Of a stretch of DNA of 64,000 nt, positions 17,465 to 24,767 are shown piece after piece. Origin of the DNA: Lewinellaceae bacterium (lineage in GTDB: Bacteria > Bacteroidota > Bacteroidia > Chitinophagales > Saprospiraceae); contig JACJYN010000007.1 of assembly GCA_020636095.1 (NCBI GenBank), positions 310,001-374,000 on the forward strand, given 5' to 3'. How positions within the stretch are numbered: the stretch's first letter is position 1; each line of letters starts with the position of its first letter. The translations under genes were made by a program, and so were the position numbers. The notes beneath the pieces were generated by a model. It was not told where the DNA came from, made no database searches, and worked only from the letters and a program-made list of their open reading frames with translations.

Positions 17465-19021
17465 ATGAGAAATCCAGTCAGGAGATATTTATCAGAGCAC
17501 AAAACCCTTTTCTTTTTTACCATTTTTTTGGTGGGGATCATCTTTTCTGTCTTGGCAAGGATACAGTTGGATGAACTGGGATTCGGCAGCTTTTCTTATC
17601 AGACACAGGATATTTATGAAAGTATCCTGACTAATATTGCCGCTGGTTTTTTCCTGGCCAGCATCATGTACTATTTAACGACTCGCTTTAATGTGGATGA
17701 ACAGGAAAACCAATTGAAGCACCTGGAATTTGAAAGCTCTGAGATCAGGAAAAAAATCGATGATTTAGGAGATAATATAGAGGGGGTTAAAACTCAACTG
17801 CAGGCTTTAGATATCTCCGGGCAAAATACCAAGATCATATATGATGAGGACAAGTATCACGAACAGGTGAATCACCTGATTGAAAATGCAAAAAAGAAAA
17901 TTATCTATTTAGGTGATGGATTCCCTTGTCACAATCGGCAAACAAAAGAATTTGCCCAAAACAGGTTCAATGCACTTCGCAAGGCAATGAGAGATGGTAT
18001 TACGATCCAATATTTTCACTGGCATGAGACTCATAGCCTGTATTGGTTGGATTTCTTATACGATTTAAAACAGGAAAATGGTAAGAAGAACAACCTGAAA
18101 ATATTTATTAGTTCTAACGTAGAGTACGACATGTCCCATCACCCCATTTCCCGGGTGATTATTGACCCCGGTGAAAAAAACAGCTTTGTTTGCCTTAGAT
18201 TCACCAAAGACCCGGCCAATTCAGACTCATTGAAGTATTTTGAATTTGGGGCCGGCTGTATTTTAAGGGATCAGAAATTTAGTGAGGTCAAAACCACTTT
18301 CTATCAATCTCCTTTTGCGGGTGAAAATCTCGGCGCCAATAGCCTCAAAAAGATGATGGAATCCTACAGGGAATCTTGTGTAAAGCAGGTTTCAGGCCAA
18401 TTGAGCAAAATTTCCCAAGAGGAGCTTAGCTTGGACTATGAGGACCTGGTTCGGATTGCAAATAAGGCGGACAATTACGAACTGGATTTGATTCGTTTTT
18501 TAATGCTGGAAAAAATGATTGAGAATAAGAGGTACTACTTTGCAATTGGGTTGGACATGAATCTGAGTTATTTCAAAAAGAAGTTCTCTTCTGCTGTCAA
18601 AATAGATAATGCGATGGTTTCCAGTTATAAAATCGGAACCAACATTCGGGGGCGTTCCGGAAAACTTAAGAATTCCGGATTACTTAATATGATTCCTACC
18701 GGCGACACAAGCGACAGGGTATGGGGGGTTCTCTACGCTTTAAGCGTTGAGGATTACAATGCATTGGTTGGGGTTAAGGATCAGGAAGGATTTATCAAAT
18801 TACAGGAGGTGAAATTAGAAGAATTTGAAAGCCGGGAAACGGACAAACTTTTTCCGGGGCGGAATTTCGCCACTACCTTTTTGGCTATGAACAACAGAAC
18901 GGAAAACTATCCGCCTACGGCAGATTACCAAAAGGCCATCATCCAGGCAATGGAAAATAATGAAATTATTATGGATTTTCGAAATGATGTCAGCGAATTG
19001 TTTAGGAATACCAAACGATAA
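17465..19021 (+). CDS. two-helix membrane protein with C-terminal gamma-glutamylcyclotransferase-like domain
   Basis: A 518-residue protein ending the cluster. Helices lie near 14-32 and 50-70, followed by a coiled coil (78-118). A middle domain at 125-300 (IIYLGDGF, IQYFHWHE) is not assigned; it has a nucleotidase or PLD-like feel but no HKD motif. Residues 355-505 match the GGCT/AIG2 fold: YYFAIGLDMN (normally YFAYGSNMN), VWGVLYALSVEDY, and DQEG with Glu441 at the usual catalytic glutamate position. The altered YGSN loop questions standard substrate use. It is the best candidate effector of the cluster. The start is 7 nt after the hydrolase. Confidence 0.6.
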   Translation: MRNPVRRYLSEHKTLFFFTIFLVGIIFSVLARIQLDELGFGSFSYQTQDIYESILTNIAAGFFLASIMYYLTTRFNVDEQENQLKHLEFESSEIRKKIDDLGDNIEGVKTQLQALDISGQNTKIIYDEDKYHEQVNHLIENAKKKIIYLGDGFPCHNRQTKEFAQNRFNALRKAMRDGITIQYFHWHETHSLYWLDFLYDLKQENGKKNNLKIFISSNVEYDMSHHPISRVIIDPGEKNSFVCLRFTKDPANSDSLKYFEFGAGCILRDQKFSEVKTTFYQSPFAGENLGANSLKKMMESYRESCVKQVSGQLSKISQEELSLDYEDLVRIANKADNYELDLIRFLMLEKMIENKRYYFAIGLDMNLSYFKKKFSSAVKIDNAMVSSYKIGTNIRGRSGKLKNSGLLNMIPTGDTSDRVWGVLYALSVEDYNALVGVKDQEGFIKLQEVKLEEFESRETDKLFPGRNFATTFLAMNNRTENYPPTADYQKAIIQAMENNEIIMDFRNDVSELFRNTKR

Positions 19022-19231
19022 TCAGGCCGTCCTGCAGACCCGGAAACCTGTCTCCGGATTTCGGTTTTTGAGGTAGGCTGCGTCGTGGGAATAGACTGAA
19101 CAGTTATTCTTCGGCCGCGTATACCCCCCACCCCGGATCACTTTTGTGGTGCCTTCTTCGGGGCCTGTTGGGGAGGGCGGTATGGTAGCGTTCGTTATTG
19201 GCTCTTTCGAATCACTTCCCGAAGCTGCTGA
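19022..19231 (-). pseudogene. C-terminal fragment of a formylglycine-generating-enzyme-type protein
   Basis: Read on the minus strand, the frame ending at 19022 gives PTGPEEGTTKVIRGGGY, then NCSVYSHDAAY and a terminal ETGFRVCRTA. These are hallmarks of the C-terminus of SUMF1/FGE-sulfatase-type domains (RGGSW...TGFRVCR). The frame is closed by a stop at 19232-19234, so only about 69 residues remain and there is no start. It abuts the stop of the last cluster gene directly. It is a remnant left by deletion or by insertion of neighbouring DNA. Confidence 0.65.
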
Positions 19232-19319
19232 TCAGCACATAAAAGACCCCCGCCAGCACAGCCGCCCCCATGACCCCCATGAGGAAGAAGAAGGAGATTC
19301 TATCGAAATTAGTTTTCAT
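19212..19319 (-). CDS. small one-helix membrane protein (35 residues)
   Basis: The sequence MKTNFDRISFFFLMGVMGA continues with AAVLAGVFYVLISSFGK: a charged N-terminus and a single hydrophobic helix. It follows another small membrane ORF by 11 nt, and its end overlaps the FGE remnant by about 20 nt. It is too short for similarity-based assignment. The clean start, basic/hydrophobic layout and pairing favour a real gene, with no known function. Confidence 0.4.
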   Translation of the reverse strand: MKTNFDRISFFFLMGVMGAAVLAGVFYVLISSFGK

Positions 19320-19330
19320 AATGATAACAT

Positions 19331-19417
19331 TTACTGGTTAAGGTAAATAGCTAACCCCATCCCGGCTAAGAACAGAAAATAAACGATCCGGAGGATCAGC
19401 TTGGTGGAAATATGCAT
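19331..19417 (-). CDS. small one-helix membrane protein (28 residues)
   Basis: The ORF MHISTKLILRIVYFLFLAG continues with MGLAIYLNQ and forms one membrane helix. It lies just downstream of the terminator of the DUF1573 gene and 11 nt upstream of the 35-residue membrane ORF, forming a possible two-gene unit of membrane peptides. No family is recognised. Confidence 0.35.
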   Translation of the reverse strand: MHISTKLILRIVYFLFLAGMGLAIYLNQ

Positions 19418-19433
19418 GCTGAATAACCTGATT

Positions 19434-19478
19434 AAAAAACGGCAGCGCGGGGGTCCCGGGCGGGAGCCCCGCTGCCGT
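19434..19478 (-). terminator. rho-independent terminator of the DUF1573 gene
   Basis: On the minus strand a G/C-rich stem (ACGGCAGCGGGG pairing with CCCCGCGCTGCCGT, one bulge) is followed by six T residues (19439-19434). It begins about 44 nt after the stop at 19522. Confidence 0.75.
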
Positions 19479-19521
19479 CCAATTATAAATGAAAATGAAA
19501 CAAGGTCAATGTTGAATCCTA

Positions 19522-19947
19522 CTACTCGTTGTTCTGCTCCGGCTGCAGCACTTCGCCTTTGATGCGCAGTACGTGTTGCCCTTCGGCATCATTGGTGGTC
19601 AGGGTTACTGTTTTGCTGAATTTGCCGATGCGGTTCGTTGCGTAACGTACTTTGATGACGTTGCTCTCTCCTGGCTGGATGGGCTCTTTGGGCCATTCCG
19701 GCACCGTACAACCGCAACTCCCCTTGGCATTACTGATGATCAGCGGCGCGTCTCCCGTATTGGTGAATTGGAATTGGCGGTAGGGTTCGGCGTTTTGCTC
19801 TATGGTGCCGTAGTCGACTTCCATAGATTCAAAGGTGATGGCCGGGCCGCTGGTTGAAACAGGGGCCTCGTTTACAATTTCTGTCTGCGCCCAGGCGGCG
19901 GATACGCCGATCAGTAAGAGGGTGGCTAGTCCGATTAATCTCTTCAT
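19522..19947 (-). CDS. DUF1573 domain secreted protein
   Basis: The start at 19947 gives a good signal peptide (MKRLIGLATLLLIGVSAAWA), so the upstream in-frame start at 20037 is rejected. The mature part of about 121 residues holds the DUF1573 immunoglobulin-like fold, with VDYGTIEQ, RQFQFTNTGDAPLII, the cysteine motif KGSCGCTVPEWP and the final VLRIKGEV. These short beta-sandwich proteins are abundant in Bacteroidota and are thought to be exported structural or binding modules. A terminator lies downstream, so it is a single-gene unit. Confidence 0.85.
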   Translation of the reverse strand: MKRLIGLATLLLIGVSAAWAQTEIVNEAPVSTSGPAITFESMEVDYGTIEQNAEPYRQFQFTNTGDAPLIISNAKGSCGCTVPEWPKEPIQPGESNVIKVRYATNRIGKFSKTVTLTTNDAEGQHVLRIKGEVLQPEQNNE

Positions 19948-20058
19948 GAGTTTACGATATTTTAATGGATGGAATAAATTCAGGATATACGAGGGAATGC
20001 AGCATGGCTTACGCCAATACCGATTGACCGCATTCACTATCGGTTTAAGCAGGTACGA

Positions 20059-20385
20059 TTAAAGGCTGTCGTAAAAGAGGAAAGCGTGGAAGAGCAGGAA
20101 CAGAGGCTGTTTTACCGCCTGTACCTTTGCCGATTGTGCGGCCTGCATCAGGACTGAAGCCTGGCAATGATTTGTAAAGAAAGTTTGGGTGATGGCTCCC
20201 GTAACGGGAAAATCTCCTCCATCGAAGGAGGGAAACAGGCTGGTATTGCCATCAGAAAGGGAAAGCACGCGTTCTTCCGCCGCCGTCAGGGGCACAGGCT
20301 TACCCGATGCCAACTCGGCAAACACCGAGCTGAGCAGGGCTCCTGCAACTACTAAGGCGGACAATATGGCAAGCTTTCGAAACAC
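20059..20385 (-). CDS. hypothetical secreted 108-residue protein
   Basis: A GTG start at 20385 opens a signal peptide (FRKLAILSALVVAGALLSSVFA). The mature sequence (PLTAAEERVLSLSDG) has no recognised motif, and the C-terminus is unusually aromatic (LFLLFHAFLFYDSL). No partner gene is evident. The hydrophobic tail could be a retention signal, or could mean that the frame changed near the end. Confidence 0.45.
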   Translation of the reverse strand: MFRKLAILSALVVAGALLSSVFAELASGKPVPLTAAEERVLSLSDGNTSLFPSFDGGDFPVTGAITQTFFTNHCQASVLMQAAQSAKVQAVKQPLFLLFHAFLFYDSL

Positions 20386-20450
20386 GTAAAACCTATTTAT
20401 TTACCGCAAGGTAAGTATTAGTGGCTAGTCGTGAAAAGTTTTAACTGAAT

Positions 20451-21215
20451 TTAACCGTTCTCAATGTTTTTTTGCAGCATTTGTCGTATTGTTAAATCTC
20501 CAAAACCATATATGCCTTCGGTTTCAGTGAAGGCCCGGAAGATGTCTCCGAACTCTGTTTTACCACTAGCCAGAATCTTTTTTAAGCGCTTGTCCGGCCG
20601 GCTTAGGCTCTCCTTCGTTTTAGGGTGTAACTGCCGGAAGGCTTCAACGACTTCAGGCAGGTGGTCAAAACAGGGAAGGCCCTTTGCCGCTATGCCCTCC
20701 ATGAGTTGGAAATCTTTTTGTACAAAGCCGTTCCAAAGTTGCACACCGGCATTAAGGCCGTCCTCTTTAAATAAAACCCTGTTCTGGTGAAGGGCTGGAA
20801 GCCCTGTGGGAAGAACTTTTCCGAAACCCTTCCAGTCTTCAGCCTGCCCTTTGGGTTGTGGAAAAATGCGATATATTTTATTTGGAAGTTTTTTCTGCCG
20901 GATGAATTTCAGTACAAACCACATATTGGCTTGGCAGAACAGGTCATTCTCGAACCATAGGTTGATGGGCATTGCTTTATGGGCCGCCTCGAGCTGCTCC
21001 ATAGGGCCTGCCAGGGTAGACCGATATCGCTTTGGAGGTTCCCCATAGGTTTTTTCCAAATAGGCTGCCCGCTGCTGCCAGAAAACCTGGCTGCTGGTAT
21101 CTAACACTACCGGCCCTTCGATCAGGCATTCCCGGAAAACAATGAACCTGCCGGATATCGCTGCCCCTTCCATCTGCTTCTTTAGAGCGTCACCGTTTAG
21201 GATGTGTAGTTCCAT
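20451..21215 (-). CDS. DUF1835 domain protein
   Basis: A 254-residue soluble protein beginning MELHILNGDALKKQM, the typical opening of DUF1835 (ILNGD, then FRECLIEGPV). A basic helical C-terminal part ends with an FGDLTIRQML motif. The family is uncharacterised. It sits between DUF1573/hypothetical genes and the DUF4407 gene on the same strand, with gaps over 60 bp. The 80 bp upstream hold short CGAATACCGAA-type repeats related to those at 49.7 kb. Confidence 0.8.
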   Translation of the reverse strand: MELHILNGDALKKQMEGAAISGRFIVFRECLIEGPVVLDTSSQVFWQQRAAYLEKTYGEPPKRYRSTLAGPMEQLEAAHKAMPINLWFENDLFCQANMWFVLKFIRQKKLPNKIYRIFPQPKGQAEDWKGFGKVLPTGLPALHQNRVLFKEDGLNAGVQLWNGFVQKDFQLMEGIAAKGLPCFDHLPEVVEAFRQLHPKTKESLSRPDKRLKKILASGKTEFGDIFRAFTETEGIYGFGDLTIRQMLQKNIENG

Positions 21216-21298
21216 AGAGTTGCTTAGTTAGGAGTTAGGTAGCCCATTCGCGAACAACCGAATACCGAACAACCGAATACCCGAATACCAAACCTTCC

Positions 21299-22441
21299 TC
21301 ACACCTTTCCCCTAAAAAACGGCAGCCCCCAGTTCCAGTCCGCCAGCGGCTTGTCTTTAAGGGCGGATTTCTTTCGTTCGTAATATTCCTCTGCCAGTTC
21401 CTTTTCCACCTCGATCTCTTTACGGGTGCGGTGGACGCCCGTCTCGGTGTCGAACTGCACCTTGTTGTTTGTGGCGTTGCGCAGCAGGGTGACCTCTTCG
21501 AGGTTGGCCATTTCGAATTTGTGTTCAGCCTGATGCAGCAGGTAGTCGTAAGGGCTGCGGGAAGAGATCAGCTTGACGAAGATAGGGGCGGTCTCGATGG
21601 CGATGAAGAGCAGCATGATGAAAATGTTGGCCAGAAAGATGGCTTTGCTCTGTTCGCCCAGGCGATGGAGGGCGTCCATGCGGGCGGCCATGCCGCCGTA
21701 GGGCTTGCGCTCCAGGCCCAGCATGTCGGCTTGCATCATGCTGTCGAGTTGCTGAACGGCATCATGCTTTTCGGCAATCAGGGGGGCGAGCCGCTCTTTG
21801 GCGGCTTCCAGTTCGGCCTGAGCTTCATCGGCTTTGGCTTTTTTGGCGCGGTAAATGGGCCCCAGGTTTTTGTTGCCTGAGCCGCCGGTGCCGTCCGCTT
21901 CCTGCAAGGCCATCAGGGCGAGGGTGTCGCGGGCGGCGGCCAGTTTGTCGATCTCGCTGTTGAGGCCGGCGATGTCCTGCTGATACCCTGCCATTTGATC
22001 CTGGTACCGCTCTTTGATGGTGTTTTCCTGCTTTTTGAACACTTCCTGCTCCATGGTGATCAGCTCTGCGTTGATCTCTTTCTCAAAGATTTTCAACTCC
22101 AGCGGCTTGGAAATAACCAGGGCCAGCAATACTGCCAGGAGCAGTCGGGGGAAAGCGATGGTGAAGTCCCGAAAAAAAGAACCCCGGCTTTTCATGCTGG
22201 AAACGATGTAGCGGTCGAGGTTGAAGATCATCAGGCCCCAGATCAGGCCAAAAACGAAGGCGAAAAAGTAAGAGTCGAAAACGGTATAGATGGCGTAACC
22301 GGCAGAGAAAAGGGCCAGTATGCCGGTGAAAAGAACGGTGCCGCCGATGCCTATATACTTGTTCTCATCGGTGGGGCATTGTTCGAGTATCTTCAGGTCT
22401 GCCCCCGAACAGTATAGGAGGAAGCGTTTCATATTGCTCAT
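21299..22441 (-). CDS. DUF4407 four-helix membrane protein with coiled coil
   Basis: A 380-residue protein starting MSNMKRFLLYCSGADLKIL, characteristic of DUF4407. Helices lie near 28-54, 60-83, 90-115 and 270-292, with a coiled coil of roughly 130-255 between helices 3 and 4. The C-terminus is charged and ends in WNWGLPFFRGK. It is an inner-membrane protein of unknown function, frequent in Bacteroidota. Its leader contains a perfect 22-bp inverted repeat (22465-22526) that may affect expression. Confidence 0.85.
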   Translation of the reverse strand: MSNMKRFLLYCSGADLKILEQCPTDENKYIGIGGTVLFTGILALFSAGYAIYTVFDSYFFAFVFGLIWGLMIFNLDRYIVSSMKSRGSFFRDFTIAFPRLLLAVLLALVISKPLELKIFEKEINAELITMEQEVFKKQENTIKERYQDQMAGYQQDIAGLNSEIDKLAAARDTLALMALQEADGTGGSGNKNLGPIYRAKKAKADEAQAELEAAKERLAPLIAEKHDAVQQLDSMMQADMLGLERKPYGGMAARMDALHRLGEQSKAIFLANIFIMLLFIAIETAPIFVKLISSRSPYDYLLHQAEHKFEMANLEEVTLLRNATNNKVQFDTETGVHRTRKEIEVEKELAEEYYERKKSALKDKPLADWNWGLPFFRGKV

Positions 22442-22464
22442 TATCAGGTGGTTTTAGTTTTTGC

Positions 22465-22526
22465 CCGGAACTATCCGGCCCGCCTTTCTTCCCGGAAATC
22501 TCCGAAGGCGGGCCGGATAGTTCCGG
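22465..22526. repeat. perfect 22-bp inverted repeat with 18-nt loop
   Basis: Arms 22465-22486 (CCGGAACTATCCGGCCCGCC...) and 22505-22526 are exact inverted copies and G/C-rich. The repeat sits 24 bp upstream of the DUF4407 start codon, inside its likely leader, and has no T-tract. It could be a hairpin controlling translation, or a mobile palindrome. The rest of 22527-22789 holds no gene that I can see. Confidence 0.75.
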
Positions 22527-22729
22527 AGCCAGTTCTTCCTTAACGACAAAGTGTTCGGAAAATGATTGCTTTGGCGCGCGTTTTTAAATTTTAACGGCCG
22601 ATCCGGGCTTTGGCCGGACGAAGGGAGGGCCGGGAATCGTTGATCGCGATTTGTTATTTCAACCTGCGGGAAACTTCCGCTTGGGTTTGAGCTAAAAAAA
22701 TGCCCCTTTTCTACCGGGTTTCCCTCCGG

Positions 22730-22753
22730 CTGCCGGTTTAGTTAACCCGGCAG
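22730..22753 (-). terminator. hairpin downstream of the amino-acid permease
   Basis: CTGCCGGTT (22730-22738) and AACCCGGCAG (22744-22753) can pair with a short loop, 37 nt after the permease stop on the minus strand. No T-tract follows directly, so it may be a weak or factor-assisted terminator. Confidence 0.35.
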
Positions 22754-22789
22754 TGTTTGTCGAAGAGGCAGGGGCAATAACAGGTAACC

Positions 22790-24505
22790 CTACCCTCCAT
22801 CCACCAGCTTGCTGTTGGTTCGGCTATAGCCAAAATAGATCACCAGCCCGATGCCCAGCCAGATCACAAACCGCAACCAGTTGGTATATCCCAGCTCCGA
22901 CATCAGGTAGAGGCACGACAACAACCCCAGCACCGGGATAAGGGATAAGCGGTATCGGAAAGACAATACGGCCACCACCAGAGCGGTAAGCCCAAAGATC
23001 AGGTAGGGAATCTTGTGCTGGAAAAGGCTCCATTCGAAGAAACTGTGGCCCGTACCCCATTCCAGGAAAGCTTTCCATGCCTCCGCCTCTTCTATTATAG
23101 TGTAAGCAAGAATGCCCGCCAGCAACAGGGGCACGATGTACCGGGCGCTGACATAAGGCACCATATACGCGCCTTCCACCTTCCGGGTGCGGTCCATCAG
23201 CAGCACCCCGCCACAGACGACCACGAAGGCAAAGAGCGTTCCGATGCTGGTCAGGTCCGTCACTTCCGTGAGGTTCATAAACAAAGCCGGTACAGCCACC
23301 ACGAATCCGGTCACCACGGTAGCAAAGGAGGGAGTGTGAAAGCGAGGGTGTATCCGGGAGAAGATGCCCGGCAGCAGGCCGTCGCGGCTCATGCTCATCC
23401 AGATGCGGGGCTGGCCCAGCTGGAAGACCAGCAGCACCCCCGCCATGGCAATGAGAGCGGTAAAGGCGATGACGCCGCCGATCCAGGTTAGGCCGATGCG
23501 TTGAAAGACGAAAGCCAGCGGGTCGCCGACGCCCAGTTCTTTATAAGAAACCATGCCGGTGAGGGTCAGGGCAATGAGGATATACAATATGGTGCAGATG
23601 ATGAGAGAATAACCGATCGCCCTCGGCAGGTCGCGTTTGGGGTCTTTACATTCTTCAGTAGTAGTGCTGATGGCGTCAAAGCCGATGTAGGCGAAAAAGA
23701 CGGCCGCCACCCCCTTCATCACTCCCCCGAACCCGTTGGGGCTGAAGGGCGACCAGTTTTCGGGGTGAATGTAAAAAGCTCCGATGATAATCACAGAAAT
23801 GACGACCAGCAGCTTCAGCGCCACCATCAGGTTGCTGGCCCGCCGCGTTTCGCGGATGCCGATGTAAACCAGCAAGGTGATGAAAAAAACGATCACCAGG
23901 GCGGGCAGGTCGGCGATTAGTTTTACGGCTCCTGTCCCGGGGGCGTTGCTCCAGGCCTGGTAACTCTCCTGCAGGTTGGCGGGCAGCGCCTCCAGCGCCG
24001 TACCCTGTGCGATGAGCCCGGAAGCCTCCTGGAAGCCGCGGTGGGCGCTGAGGTAGTCCATAGAAAGGTAGGCCGGAAAATGCACCCCGAAGCCCTGGAG
24101 GAAGCCGGTGAAGTAATCCGACCAGGAGATGGCTACGGCGATGTTACCGATCGCGTACTCCAGCAGCAAGTCCCAGCCGATGATCCAGGCGACGAACTCC
24201 CCAAAGGCCACATAGGCGTAGGTATAGGCGCTGCCTGAAACCGGAACGGTGGAGGCAAACTGGGCGTAACAAAGGGCGGAGAAACCACAAGCCACGGCCG
24301 TAAAGACAAACAGCAGCGAAATGGCCGGCCCGCCGTTGACCGCCGCATTGCCGATGGTCGAAAAGATGCCGGCCCCGACGATGGCGGCAATGCCGAAGGC
24401 AGTCAGGTCCCATACGTTGAGGGTCTTACTAAGCCCCGATTGGGCTTCCTGCACCTGCAGAGCCGCCAGTGACTTGCGGCGGAATAAGGATTGGAATGCG
24501 GTCAT
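22790..24505 (-). CDS. APC-superfamily amino-acid permease (cationic amino-acid transporter type)
   Basis: A 571-residue integral membrane protein with about 12-14 helices. The start MTAFQSLFRRK and GIAAIVGAGIFSTIGNAA fit the first unwound APC helix (GAGIF). The FAYIGFDAISTTTEECKDP segment is a CAT/YfnA-group hallmark. It is expected to import amino acids, probably basic or broad-range, using a proton or sodium gradient. It is divergent from the AraC-type regulator gene at 24768 across a 262-bp promoter region that carries an inverted repeat, so cross-regulation is possible. Confidence 0.9.
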   Translation of the reverse strand: MTAFQSLFRRKSLAALQVQEAQSGLSKTLNVWDLTAFGIAAIVGAGIFSTIGNAAVNGGPAISLLFVFTAVACGFSALCYAQFASTVPVSGSAYTYAYVAFGEFVAWIIGWDLLLEYAIGNIAVAISWSDYFTGFLQGFGVHFPAYLSMDYLSAHRGFQEASGLIAQGTALEALPANLQESYQAWSNAPGTGAVKLIADLPALVIVFFITLLVYIGIRETRRASNLMVALKLLVVISVIIIGAFYIHPENWSPFSPNGFGGVMKGVAAVFFAYIGFDAISTTTEECKDPKRDLPRAIGYSLIICTILYILIALTLTGMVSYKELGVGDPLAFVFQRIGLTWIGGVIAFTALIAMAGVLLVFQLGQPRIWMSMSRDGLLPGIFSRIHPRFHTPSFATVVTGFVVAVPALFMNLTEVTDLTSIGTLFAFVVVCGGVLLMDRTRKVEGAYMVPYVSARYIVPLLLAGILAYTIIEEAEAWKAFLEWGTGHSFFEWSLFQHKIPYLIFGLTALVVAVLSFRYRLSLIPVLGLLSCLYLMSELGYTNWLRFVIWLGIGLVIYFGYSRTNSKLVDGG

Positions 24506-24632
24506 TTGCTGTTTTTATATTACCGAGGACAGGGTACAGGGAAAAAGTCACTCGGTGAGCCCGGATTTCTGCTGTGAATATAGTAGACTTTATTCTAAAT
24601 CATTTTGTGCGGCTGAAAACTATTTTGGAATA

Positions 24633-24691
24633 AGGGGTTTGGAAATAAACAGGCTACTCAAAATGGCGCAGTTATTTTTTTCCAAACCCCT
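24633..24691. promoter_or_regulatory. inverted repeat in the permease/regulator divergent promoter region
   Basis: Arms AGGGGTTTGGAAA (24633-24645) and its exact inverse (24679-24691) are separated by 33 nt between two divergent genes. The wide spacing suits a paired operator or looping site more than a terminator. Confidence 0.35.
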
Positions 24692-24721
24692 AAAGTCTGG
24701 CGAACTGGTTTAATTTTGTGT

Positions 24722-24752
24722 TTTGGGCCGTATCCTGACAGGGATAACTTTG
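24722..24752 (+). promoter_or_regulatory. Bacteroidota sigma-ABfr-type promoter of the AraC-type gene
   Basis: TTTG (24722-24725), 19 nt, then TAACTTTG (24745-24752) match both consensus boxes exactly. The predicted start of transcription is about 9 nt upstream of the ATG at 24768. Confidence 0.6.
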
Positions 24753-24767
24753 TGAAGTGGATAAAAA

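Noticed and set aside
2958..19021. Cluster as a plain gliding-motility (GldL/GldM) or flagellar operon
   Set aside because: GldL/M lack OmpA domains in this form, and no other gld or flagellar gene is present; the tubulin-like and actin-like genes do not fit either.
2958..19021. Cluster as canonical Zorya type I or II
   Set aside because: Only the stator pair fits. ZorC, ZorD (helicase) and ZorE (HNH) are absent.
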